Assembly (NCBI GenBank): GCA_050944035.1 | Contig: JBMNQH010000009.1 | Span: 1-64,000, forward strand | Direction: 5' to 3' | Source: JBMNQH01 sp050944035 | GTDB lineage: Bacteria > Bacillota > Clostridia > Oscillospirales > Oscillospiraceae | Length of the DNA stretch: 64,000 nt | Shown here: in pieces, positions 49,976 through 58,174 of the stretch | How the letters are laid out: each line of letters begins with the position of its first letter | Numbering within the stretch: position 1 is the first letter of the stretch | Notes under the pieces: model-generated | Database searches by the model: none | Seen by the model: only the letters and a program-made list of their open reading frames with translations | Told to the model about the DNA's origin: nothing | Program-made: the position numbers and the translations under genes

Positions 49976-50881
49976 TTATTCCTCGTTCTTTTTTGCAATC
50001 TCCATCAATTTCCGCAGACGGTGACTGAGGCCGGACTTACTGACGGGAGGATCCGACAACACCGCAAGATCTGCCAGACTTGCCTCGGGATTTGCAATGC
50101 GGAGCAACGCAGCCTCCTGCAAATTTTCCGGCAGATTTTCAATTCCGATTTCCCGCTCAATCCGGCGGAGCGCTTCCAGCTGCTCCTGTGCTGCATTGAC
50201 GACCTTATCCGCATTTGCACTGTCACAGTTAACACGGCGATTGATCGCATTGCGCATATCCTTTTCTACTTTGGCCGCCATAATCTCCATGGCCGAAAGC
50301 GGTGCTCCAATGGTCGTCAGAAAATCTTCAATGGCTTCGCTCTGTTTAAAATATGTAATATAGTTACCGGCCCGTGCCGTATCCTTTGGAGAAAATCCCA
50401 TTTCCAACAGGATGGAATAGGCGCCGCGGCTTACATTAAAATGGTCGGTGACAAGCTCCAGATGATAACGCTTCTGGGGATCAGTTACACTTCCACCCGC
50501 AAGAAATCCACCGCGGACGAACGCTTCGCGGCAGCAATCCTCTTCCAGTACTCCGAGGTTGATATGATGCGCAATCATCGTACCGGGTTCATATCCGCAG
50601 GCATTGAAGATTTTTTTGATTTTCTCGCCATCTGTGATTAAAAATATCTGCTTGCCTTTGGTCTGCTGCGCCGGCAGGACGTCAAACCCCAGACCAAATG
50701 CGCGTTTGAACAACTTTTGCAGTCTGGCAGCAAAATCCGGACTGCCGGTTACTATACGCACCTCTTTTTCGGAAAATGTATTACAGTATAACAGAACACC
50801 ATACGCCTCTGCCAGCGCACAACATTTCTTATTCATCGAGATCTTACAGAGTTCTGCCTTCACGTTGGAAGAAAATGACAT
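49976..50881 (-). CDS. whiA: WhiA family DNA-binding regulator
   Basis: A 301-residue WhiA protein. The N-terminal part is a degenerate LAGLIDADG homing-endonuclease fold (about 10-190, AFVRGGFLAGGSVTDP), and the C-terminal helix-turn-helix (about 215-300) ends with VSKSGLSHRLRKLMEIA. In Gram-positives WhiA influences cell division and sporulation genes. The ATG is preceded by GGGAGGG. It is last of the hprK-murB-rapZ-yvcK-whiA run. Confidence 0.95.
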   Translation of the reverse strand: MSFSSNVKAELCKISMNKKCCALAEAYGVLLYCNTFSEKEVRIVTGSPDFAARLQKLFKRAFGLGFDVLPAQQTKGKQIFLITDGEKIKKIFNACGYEPGTMIAHHINLGVLEEDCCREAFVRGGFLAGGSVTDPQKRYHLELVTDHFNVSRGAYSILLEMGFSPKDTARAGNYITYFKQSEAIEDFLTTIGAPLSAMEIMAAKVEKDMRNAINRRVNCDSANADKVVNAAQEQLEALRRIEREIGIENLPENLQEAALLRIANPEASLADLAVLSDPPVSKSGLSHRLRKLMEIAKKNEE

Positions 50882-50908
50882 GGGTTTTCCCTCCCATTGG
50901 GTAAAACA

Positions 50909-51919
50909 TTAGCGGTAAATTCTGGTTGGTGTCATAGTCCGGAAAATTTTCATCAGTTCACAGGCCAGCAAATCCGGATCATGTCTTGCGCGACCATTAT
51001 AACCGTCTGCCACTGGTGCAAAAATTGTTTGCACTCCAAGACGGCTGATCTCGTGCTGATCCACGGTCATCAGAGCGGCCCCCTGCTCCTGATAACGCAA
51101 AACCACTTCCTGGGGAATTGGAAAATCATTGGCCAGGCAGATCTCAAACAGATTCCGTTTTCTGGCGTGCTTCATCAGTGCACGAATATGATCGGAAGCG
51201 GTATAATTTTCGGTTTCTCCCTCCTGCGTCATTACATTGAGCACATAGACACGGACAGCAGAGGACGCCTCAATTGCTTCAGAGATTCCCTCCACCAGCA
51301 GGTTAGGAATGATACTGGTATACAAGCTTCCGGGACCCAGTACAATCATTTCCGCACGTTTGATAGCCTCCAGGCTGGCCGGCAACGCAGCCGGTCGCTC
51401 CGGACTCAGACGAACCCGGATAATGCGGCTGTCTGTTTTTTCTTTGTAGGCGCTGATTTTTGATTCTCCATAGATCGTGGTCCCATCGTCAAAATCAGCA
51501 ATCAATCCTACGTTTTCATTGGTAACCGGGAGCACACGCCCGGTAATTGCCAGAACCTCCCCCATCTTTGCAACGGCCTGATCAAAGGAATGGCACATTC
51601 CGTTGAGTGCGGCAAGAAACAAATTACCGAAGCACTGCCCTTTCAAAGATCCCTCTGTAAAACGATAGCTTAACATCCGTTCCATGGTGGATTCCGTGTT
51701 GGCCAACGCCTGAATACAGTTTCGGATGTCACCGGGTGGCGGCATATTCAATTCATCCCGCAGTACACCGGAACCACCGCCATCATCTGCCACGGTGACA
51801 ATGGCCGTCAAGTCGTTCGTATAGCGCTTGAGGCCGCGCAGCATGGTGCTTAAACCAGTACCCCCGCCAATAACAACAATTTTGGGTTCCTCTGTTCTAT
51901 GACTGATTGGTTTCATCAT
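50909..51919 (-). CDS. yvcK: gluconeogenesis factor YvcK (GlmR)
   Basis: A 336-residue protein of the YvcK/CofD-like family, which binds UDP-GlcNAc and is needed for growth on gluconeogenic carbon and for wall precursor supply. The N-terminal nucleotide loop GGGTGLSTMLRGLK and TVADDGGGSG are diagnostic, as is LNMPPPGDIRNC. ATGATG follows GAGGACCAG; either ATG fits. It lies 7 nt after rapZ and just before whiA, the conserved order. Confidence 0.95.
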   Translation of the reverse strand: MMKPISHRTEEPKIVVIGGGTGLSTMLRGLKRYTNDLTAIVTVADDGGGSGVLRDELNMPPPGDIRNCIQALANTESTMERMLSYRFTEGSLKGQCFGNLFLAALNGMCHSFDQAVAKMGEVLAITGRVLPVTNENVGLIADFDDGTTIYGESKISAYKEKTDSRIIRVRLSPERPAALPASLEAIKRAEMIVLGPGSLYTSIIPNLLVEGISEAIEASSAVRVYVLNVMTQEGETENYTASDHIRALMKHARKRNLFEICLANDFPIPQEVVLRYQEQGAALMTVDQHEISRLGVQTIFAPVADGYNGRARHDPDLLACELMKIFRTMTPTRIYR

Positions 51920-51926
51920 CTGGTCC

Positions 51927-52784
51927 TCAGCACTCCATATCGCGGTGTATCGTTTGCACCTTCATATCCTGTTCCAGCAGGAACTGCTGAACTGCATTGG
52001 CCACTGCCACAGAGCGATGGTGGCCCCCCGTACAGCCGATGGCAATGGTCAGACCGGTTTTTCCTTCTTCCAAATACTGCGGAACTAGAAAGCCCAACAG
52101 ATCGGTCAGATGCTGCATAAACGTCCTTGTCACATCGCGGTCCATGACATAGTCTGCGACTTCTTTTTCCATGCCCGTTTTTTCCTTTAATTCTTCTATA
52201 TAGTAGGGGTTTGGCAAAAATCGCACATCAAACACCAAATCTGCTTCCAGAGGAATGCCATGTTTAAACCCAAAAGAGAGCACTGTAATCGGCATCTGCC
52301 CTTTTCCCGTCTCCCAAGAAAAAATCCGAAACAACTCACTTTGCAGGGTCCTCTTGGTCAGCTGCGAGGTATCAATGATATAGTCCGCCCGCTTGCGCAG
52401 ATCGGTCAATAACCGCTTTTCATACAGGACAGCCTCTTCTATGGACTGCCGTTCTCCCATTAATGGATGGCGGCGACGCGTTTCCTTATATCGTCTCACA
52501 ATCGTCGGAAGATCCGCCTCCACAAACAGAATTTTATAAGCGCATCCAAGACGTTCCAATTCTTCCAACGCCTGGATAATCTGGCTGAAATTATCCCGCT
52601 CGCGAATATCTGTGACCAGTGCAACGCGTTCATACTGCCCCTTGACGGCCATACAGAGCTCTGCAAACTTGGACAGCAGTGCCATGGGCATATTGTCCAC
52701 ACAATAGAAGCCCCGATCCTCCATAATATCCAGCACACTGCTCTTTCCGGCGCCGGAAAGTCCGGACACAATTACAAACTCCAT
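51927..52784 (-). CDS. rapZ: RNase adapter / nucleotide-binding protein RapZ (YvcJ)
   Basis: A 285-residue P-loop protein with Walker A GLSGAGKSS (residues 8-16) and the C-terminal domain motif CTGGHHRSVAVAN (about 255-267). In enteric bacteria it steers RNase E to the GlmZ RNA; in Bacillus it binds GTP/ATP and UDP-GlcNAc, with a role in competence. GAAAGGAAAGAAGG precedes the ATG. It sits between murB and yvcK. Confidence 0.95.
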   Translation of the reverse strand: MEFVIVSGLSGAGKSSVLDIMEDRGFYCVDNMPMALLSKFAELCMAVKGQYERVALVTDIRERDNFSQIIQALEELERLGCAYKILFVEADLPTIVRRYKETRRRHPLMGERQSIEEAVLYEKRLLTDLRKRADYIIDTSQLTKRTLQSELFRIFSWETGKGQMPITVLSFGFKHGIPLEADLVFDVRFLPNPYYIEELKEKTGMEKEVADYVMDRDVTRTFMQHLTDLLGFLVPQYLEEGKTGLTIAIGCTGGHHRSVAVANAVQQFLLEQDMKVQTIHRDMEC

Positions 52785-52814
52785 ATAGAACCTTCTTTCC
52801 TTTCTGGAAACCCG

Positions 52815-53729
52815 TCAGTTACGGATAATCCGCACCTCTGGCTCCAATGCAATCCCATAGGTTCGCATTACCACTTCCTGAATATCGCCGATAATTCGCA
52901 GGACATCCTCAAAGGTAGCATTCCCACGGTTGATAACAAAACCGGCATGTTTCTCTGAAACCTGTGCGCCGCCAACCGTATAGCCTTTCAACCCTGCCTG
53001 ATCGATCAGTGCAGCGGCATATCCATCGACAGGACGCTTAAAGGTACTGCCTGCGGACGGCCGATCCAGCGGCTGGCTGTTGCGCCGCTTTTCCATCAGC
53101 TCCTGCATCCGTGTACCGATTATACCGGGTTCTCCCTTTTCCAGTTTGACACAACTGCGCAAAATCATCCAGTCCTGTTGAGAAAACACACTGTGGCGAT
53201 AAGAAAATTCGTGTGCACCATCGCGAACCGTACACAAACGGCAGTTTTCATTCAGATACAGTGTCTCTGTCACCACATCTTTCATCTCTCCCCCGTAAGC
53301 ACCAGCATTCATGGAAACCGCTCCGCCCAGCGTACCGGGAATCCCGTGTGCAAATTCCAGACCCGTCAAACCAAAGTCCCTGGCATTGACTGCCAATCTG
53401 GCCAGCGAAACGCCACTTTGCGCTTCAAGTTCACAGCCGTTCTGCCGAATAGAGGAAAATTTTTCCCCAAACTTGATGACAATATGTTCAAATGGTCCAT
53501 CCTCAATCAGAAGATTGGTTCCATTTCCCATAACAAAGGGGCGAATCCCCAATTCTCTTAACAGGGTGCAAAGTGCCTGCACTTCTTCGATGGATTTGGG
53601 AAGCGCCATCGCTGTTGCGGGCCCACCGATACGGAACGAACAGTGGTTACGCATTGGTTCCTGCAAGCACAGCTCCAGGCTGGGAATACGGGTTTGAATC
53701 TCCTTGACAGCAAGGCTTAATTTTTCCAT
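52815..53729 (-). CDS. murB: UDP-N-acetylmuramate dehydrogenase
   Basis: A 304-residue flavoenzyme reducing UDP-GlcNAc-enolpyruvate to UDP-MurNAc. It is a type II MurB: the FAD-binding domain has NHCSFRIGGPA and GNGTNLLI, the motif YRHSVFSQ follows, and the active-site Ser is in AGSTFKRP, with no type I insertion. ATG 53729 follows AAAGGAGCTATT. It is second in the wall/carbon cluster starting with hprK, from which it is 78 nt downstream. Confidence 0.96.
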   Translation of the reverse strand: MEKLSLAVKEIQTRIPSLELCLQEPMRNHCSFRIGGPATAMALPKSIEEVQALCTLLRELGIRPFVMGNGTNLLIEDGPFEHIVIKFGEKFSSIRQNGCELEAQSGVSLARLAVNARDFGLTGLEFAHGIPGTLGGAVSMNAGAYGGEMKDVVTETLYLNENCRLCTVRDGAHEFSYRHSVFSQQDWMILRSCVKLEKGEPGIIGTRMQELMEKRRNSQPLDRPSAGSTFKRPVDGYAAALIDQAGLKGYTVGGAQVSEKHAGFVINRGNATFEDVLRIIGDIQEVVMRTYGIALEPEVRIIRN

Positions 53730-53807
53730 AATAGCTCCTTTGATTGCAGTGTTTTCCTGAAAACGCCGCACTGTACAGCCCCAAGGCCGGCAGCGTTGTA
53801 TGAAACT

Positions 53808-54761
53808 CTAAAATTCCGGAGGAATCAATTCCTCATTGTTGACCATGCGGTCATGGTTCTCCACCAGTTCCAGCGCTGCATTGTAGCCCATTTTTTTCTG
53901 ACGGTTGTTCATGGCGGCAACCTCCAAAATCACGGCCAGGTTTCTTCCTGGACCCACTGGAATGGTCACAGACGGAATTTTCACTCCCAGAATGGTTGTA
54001 TACTCCAGATCAATTCCAAGGCGGTCATAGGCTTTGTCCGTTTTCCAGGGTTCCAGATTGACCACCAGATCAATGCGTTCGGAGGGTTTGACCGATCCGA
54101 CGCCGAAAATCCGGCGTGCGTCAATCACGCCGATGCCGCGCAGTTCCATATAATAACGAATGATTTCCGGCGCACTTCCAACCAGGGTTGTAGAAGAGGT
54201 CCGCTTAATCTCCACTGCATCATCTGCAATCAGACGATGTCCACGCTTAATCAATTCCAGTGCGGTCTCGCTCTTTCCAACTCCGCTGTCGCCGGTAATC
54301 AGCAGCCCTTCGCCGTGCACCTCGACCAGAACCGCATGCATCGCAGTACGCGGTGCCAAGTGTACACCCAAAGTGCTGATCAGCTGTGCCATGGCGTCGG
54401 AAGTCGGTACATCCGTTTTCAGCAGATTAACATCGTACTTTTCTGCTGCATCCAGACATTCAACCGGTACTTCCATCCCATGGCAGATGATAACAGCGGT
54501 GAGTTCACGGCTCATAAAATCATCAATCATCTTCTTGCGTTCTTCTTCACTGAGCGTGTACAGATAGGTAATTTCTACTTTTCCCATGATTTGAATTCGC
54601 CTGGGATCAAAATAGTCATAAAAACCAGTAAGCTGCAAACCGGGGCGGTTGACTTCAGAGGTATCAATTTGTACCTCCTCATAATTTTTTGCGGCATGAA
54701 CTACAATCAGTTCCAGTTCTTCTACAACGGTCTTTAATTTGACAGGATAAGACTGTTCCAT
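53808..54761 (-). CDS. hprK: HPr kinase/phosphorylase
   Basis: A 317-residue bifunctional enzyme that phosphorylates Ser46 of HPr and removes it again, controlling carbon catabolite repression in Firmicutes. The Walker A motif GDSGVGKSETA is at about 155-165, followed by HRLIADDAVEI and the HprK signature LRGIGVIDARRIFGVGSV. ATG 54761 follows AAGGGG. HPr itself is not in the window. A TATAAT-like -10 lies about 55 nt upstream. It leads the cluster through whiA. Confidence 0.96.
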   Translation of the reverse strand: MEQSYPVKLKTVVEELELIVVHAAKNYEEVQIDTSEVNRPGLQLTGFYDYFDPRRIQIMGKVEITYLYTLSEEERKKMIDDFMSRELTAVIICHGMEVPVECLDAAEKYDVNLLKTDVPTSDAMAQLISTLGVHLAPRTAMHAVLVEVHGEGLLITGDSGVGKSETALELIKRGHRLIADDAVEIKRTSSTTLVGSAPEIIRYYMELRGIGVIDARRIFGVGSVKPSERIDLVVNLEPWKTDKAYDRLGIDLEYTTILGVKIPSVTIPVGPGRNLAVILEVAAMNNRQKKMGYNAALELVENHDRMVNNEELIPPEF

Positions 54762-54956
54762 TCTCATTCCCCTTTCTGCAACGTTGTACTGTTGGTTCAC
54801 AGTGTGCTTATATATTATACTATTTTAATCAGATTGTTGGTATTTCTCAAGTCATTTTTATAAAAAGGCTGCAATCTCTGTTGGAAATGGAGGATCTGTT
54901 CGTCAAAATCAGATCTGTTGTGCCAAAATTTCCATTTTTTAAGAAAAATTAGCCAG

Positions 54957-54974
54957 AAGCGAAAAGTTTCGCTT
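54957..54974. repeat. 18-bp palindrome just upstream of the rpmB promoter
   Basis: AAGCGAAA-AG-TTTCGCTT, whose last two bases are the first two of the TTGCAA -35 element. It could be an operator of a repressor acting on rpmB. Confidence 0.5.
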
Positions 54975-55001
54975 GCAATTCAAGAATTCCTCTGCTATCA
55001 T
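54973..55001 (+). promoter_or_regulatory. sigma-A promoter of rpmB
   Basis: TTGCAA and TATCAT with 17-nt spacing, 48 nt before the start. Confidence 0.65.
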
Positions 55002-55048
55002 AATAGGGCTGTTAGTTTTGATTATTATGCATGGAGGTACAGCATAAC

Positions 55049-55237
55049 ATGGCAAAGTGTGAATTTTGCGATAAGGGCGTTTCCTTTGGCATTAAGGTAA
55101 GCCATTCTCACAGACGTTCCAACCGCACATGGAAGCCCAACGTCAAGCGCGTAAAGGCTATTGTTGACGGTACTCCGAAGCACGTCTACGTGTGCACCCG
55201 TTGCCTCCGCAGCGGTAAGGTTACCCGCGCTATCTGA
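55049..55237 (+). CDS. rpmB: 50S ribosomal protein L28
   Basis: A 62-residue L28. Two CxxC pairs (CEFC at 4-7 and CTRC at about 50-53) mark the zinc-binding form. The family motif HSHRRSNRTWKPNVKRV is complete. ATG 55049 is chosen, 10 nt after GGAGGT. It is monocistronic, opposite in direction to both neighbours. An unusual palindrome lies at its promoter. Confidence 0.96.
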   Translation: MAKCEFCDKGVSFGIKVSHSHRRSNRTWKPNVKRVKAIVDGTPKHVYVCTRCLRSGKVTRAI

Positions 55238-55268
55238 GTAAATCCAGAGCGCAACCAACATCGAAATC

Positions 55269-55297
55269 AAGCCTGTCCATTGGGATAGGCTTTTTTT
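55269..55297 (+). terminator. terminator of rpmB
   Basis: Stem AAGCCTGTCC paired with GGATAGGCTT (one G-T pair), loop 4 nt, followed by T7. Confidence 0.85.
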
Positions 55298-55334
55298 CGC
55301 GCCATTTTTGCCGTTTCAACTGTAATCAACGTGA

Positions 55335-55367
55335 AAAAGCTGTATGGGAGTAAGCCATACAGCTTTT
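55335..55367 (-). terminator. terminator of the CNNM/CBS gene pair
   Basis: Perfect 13-bp stem AAAAGCTGTATGG with complement, loop 7 nt, A tract continuing on the left, so it works on the minus strand. Confidence 0.8.
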
Positions 55368-55403
55368 CTGTTTTTATGCGATTTTCAGCAAAGGATCTTC
55401 GGT

Positions 55404-56678
55404 TTAGGATACATCGGACGCATCTTCATCCGATAAAACGCGAATCAAAACCTTTTCCACGCGCAGCCCATCCATTTTTAATACAGTAACCTGAAGGTTT
55501 TCAGCAACAAAGCTGTCTCCCTCTTGGGGAAAGGTGCCGAACTTCTCCAGCGTCCAACCTCCGACTGTCGCGCTGTCGGTCTCAAAGCTTTCTTCACTGC
55601 GCTCCAACACTTCCAAAAATTCACTGATGCTAAGGTCGCCATCCAGCTCATACACGCCGGCCTCGCATTTCACAACATCGTGTTCAATAACGTCGCTCTC
55701 ATCCCAGATTTCACCGACAATCTGCTCCAATACATCCTCCATGGTAATCAGACCCATCGAACCACCGTATTCGTCTGTGACGATCGCCATATGCATCTGG
55801 CAACGCCGCATTTCGTTGAGTACGGCTGGCAACCGCAAGGTCTTATAAACATAGCAAGGCTGCATCAAAACGGTATGCAGATCAAAGGACGGGCTGTCCA
55901 GCATCGCTTTAAAAAAGTGGTTGAGATATAAAATCCCAATGATATTGTCAATGCTGTCCTGATAAACCGGGATACGGGAAAAGGGGCTGTTTTCAATCAC
56001 AGCAAGAATTTCTTCCCAGCTGTCATCAACATTAATGGCAAGCATATCAACGCGGGCGGTCATCACCTCGCTGGCACTGATCTCGGAAAAGTCCAGCGCT
56101 GCCTGTAACAGTTCAGAGCGTTCCTCATCGATCACACCTTCATCCTCGACCGTCTCAATGATCGACTGCAACTCCTCAACCGCTGCCTCCTGGTCATCCC
56201 CTTCTACTTCCCCTTTGAGCGGTTTCATGATGAGATGGACTAGCCCAACAACAATCAGGGTAATCGGTTTCAGTACAATTGTCAAAAACCGAATGATGTA
56301 AGAAATTCTAGGCGCTATTCGGTTGGCGTTCTTCTTTGAGACAATCTTGGGAACGGTCTCTCCAAAAATAATAACCAATACCGTCATAATCGCGGTCGCC
56401 ACCGGTGTATATGCCTCGCCGGCAATCATAATTGCCATCACGGAAGCCAAAGAGGAAGAGGCAATATTGACGAGATTATTTCCGATCAGAATCGCAGACA
56501 GCGCATCTTCAAAATGATCGTAAATGTAACAGGCCATCTTTGCACCGCCGGAACCATTTTCCATCGTGCTTTCCAAACGCAGGCGGTTTGCCGAGGAAAA
56601 AGCCATTTCTGAGCCAGAGAAAAAGGCCGACAGCGCCAAAAGCACCACAATGGCCACATAATACAGCGGAGAAATCAT
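55404..56678 (-). CDS. CNNM/CBS-domain membrane protein (second copy)
   Basis: A 424-residue protein of the hemolysin/CNNM (DUF21-CBS-CorC_HlyC) family, linked to magnesium transport or sensing. The DUF21 membrane domain (1-185) has three to four helices with FSGSEMAFSSANRLRLE. Two CBS repeats (about 205-330, FSRIPVYQDSIDNIIGIL) and a transporter-associated domain (about 345-420) follow. Its ATG overlaps the stop of the upstream copy (ATGA). The two proteins share the same architecture and are tandem paralogs. Confidence 0.9.
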   Translation of the reverse strand: MISPLYYVAIVVLLALSAFFSGSEMAFSSANRLRLESTMENGSGGAKMACYIYDHFEDALSAILIGNNLVNIASSSLASVMAIMIAGEAYTPVATAIMTVLVIIFGETVPKIVSKKNANRIAPRISYIIRFLTIVLKPITLIVVGLVHLIMKPLKGEVEGDDQEAAVEELQSIIETVEDEGVIDEERSELLQAALDFSEISASEVMTARVDMLAINVDDSWEEILAVIENSPFSRIPVYQDSIDNIIGILYLNHFFKAMLDSPSFDLHTVLMQPCYVYKTLRLPAVLNEMRRCQMHMAIVTDEYGGSMGLITMEDVLEQIVGEIWDESDVIEHDVVKCEAGVYELDGDLSISEFLEVLERSEESFETDSATVGGWTLEKFGTFPQEGDSFVAENLQVTVLKMDGLRVEKVLIRVLSDEDASDVS

Positions 56679-57949
56679 GCCTGTTCACCGCCTTCCGCCG
56701 ATGGAAACGGGACTTCCGCAATCAATTTCACAATTCGATTCTGCTTCATCTGTGAAATAAAAAATTGCAACCCGTTATAGACAAAGCTGTCTCCCTCTCG
56801 CGGCATGAATTCAAAATGCTCATAGGCCCATTCGCCAATCAATTTATGTTCCCAATCGGGATCTTCGGGATCTTCATATCCCATCAGTTCAAAGGCCTCC
56901 TCCATCTCCAGCTCTGCATTGAGCTCAAATTTTCCATCTGGCAACTTCACAAAGCGTTCTACTACTTCGTCATCCTCATCCCAGATCTCGCCGACCAGCT
57001 CTTCCAGGATATCTTCAACCGTAACAATGCCCAGTGTACCACCGTAATTGTCTGTAACAACGGCCATATTCAGCTTGCGCAGACTCATTGCGCGCAGCAG
57101 ATCATCAATCTTACTGCTCTGGTGGATAAAATACGGTGCATCCAGCAAATGCTCCAAATCCACCGCTGTCCCCTGCTTCATATAGGCTTTGATATATTTG
57201 CGGATCTGCAAAATTCCGATGATGTTATCAATGCTCCCGCGGTACACTGGAATCCGGCTGTGGTATTGTTCCCGGATCAGGTGGATGACGGTCTCCGGGT
57301 CAGCCTCCACATCGATTGCGATCACGTCCACACGGGCAGTCAGCACACTCTCGACTGTGATATCGTCGAACATGAGCGCGGAATGTACCAGCTCCCCTTT
57401 TTCCGCATCGAGTTCGCCCTCATCCTTCATATTCTCAATGATATCATAGAGCTCGTCCTCCGTGACCGTAACCTCTGTATCTTTTCCGGTCAGTCTGGCC
57501 ACACCGGAGCCAATGACGGCGAGCAGAGAAGAAATGGGACTAAAGATACGCATGAGAAGCCACAGCAACGGAGCAACTGCAAGAGCGATGTGTTCGCTGT
57601 AGCGCTTACCAATGCTCTTCGGCAGCATCTCACCAGCGAAAAACACCACCATCGTGGTCACCACTGTCGCAACGGCGACGGCGGACAGCCCCCATCTATG
57701 TGTTGCAATCAAAGTTGCAACCGAAGCCGTGGCAAGATGTACAATATTATTTCCGATCAAAATGGTTGTAATTGCCTTTTCAAACTGGTTCAGGATTTGC
57801 AGTGCCTTTTCCGCACGTCGGTCTCCCTTATCCGCGCTTGTTTTGATGCGCACCCTGCTGACAGAGGCATACGCTGTCTCCGCCGCCGCAAAATATGCCG
57901 CACAAAGCAATAGAACTGCAATCAATAACCACGATGAAATGTCATCCAT
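56675..57949 (-). CDS. CNNM/CBS-domain membrane protein (first copy)
   Basis: A 424-residue paralog of the next gene, with DUF21 (AAAETAYASVSRVRI), CBS pair (HSRIPVYRGSIDNIIGIL) and the CorC_HlyC domain. It is placed first in the two-gene operon. ATG 57949 is chosen. The nearest ribosome site, AAGGAG, is 12 nt away, and a TTG at 57976 has none, so the start is moderately certain. Paired copies may form heterodimers (inference). Confidence 0.88.
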   Translation of the reverse strand: MDDISSWLLIAVLLLCAAYFAAAETAYASVSRVRIKTSADKGDRRAEKALQILNQFEKAITTILIGNNIVHLATASVATLIATHRWGLSAVAVATVVTTMVVFFAGEMLPKSIGKRYSEHIALAVAPLLWLLMRIFSPISSLLAVIGSGVARLTGKDTEVTVTEDELYDIIENMKDEGELDAEKGELVHSALMFDDITVESVLTARVDVIAIDVEADPETVIHLIREQYHSRIPVYRGSIDNIIGILQIRKYIKAYMKQGTAVDLEHLLDAPYFIHQSSKIDDLLRAMSLRKLNMAVVTDNYGGTLGIVTVEDILEELVGEIWDEDDEVVERFVKLPDGKFELNAELEMEEAFELMGYEDPEDPDWEHKLIGEWAYEHFEFMPREGDSFVYNGLQFFISQMKQNRIVKLIAEVPFPSAEGGEQA

Positions 57950-58082
57950 TTCGGATATCCACTCCTTATATGACAAATGTGATTCTTTATTTTACCATGT
58001 ACGGATACCACCGTCAACTGTGAGTCTTGTGGTGCAATTTTGGAGAATTGCTTTCCTCTTTGTGGATTTTCTCCTTCCATCT

Positions 58083-58110
58083 TTGCTTTTTCGACAAGTT
58101 TTGATATACT
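58083..58110 (+). promoter_or_regulatory. candidate promoter of addBA
   Basis: TTGCTT and TATACT with 16-nt spacing, 65 nt before addB. The -35 is weak. Confidence 0.4.
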
Positions 58111-58174
58111 GATAATCAGAATTTTACATTGGCGGCATCGATTGTTTTGATGGTCATTGCAGAAGGAGGAACAT

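Noticed and set aside
56765..57913. A 382-codon frame antisense to the first CNNM gene
   Set aside because: Shadow of a well-supported gene; no start signals.
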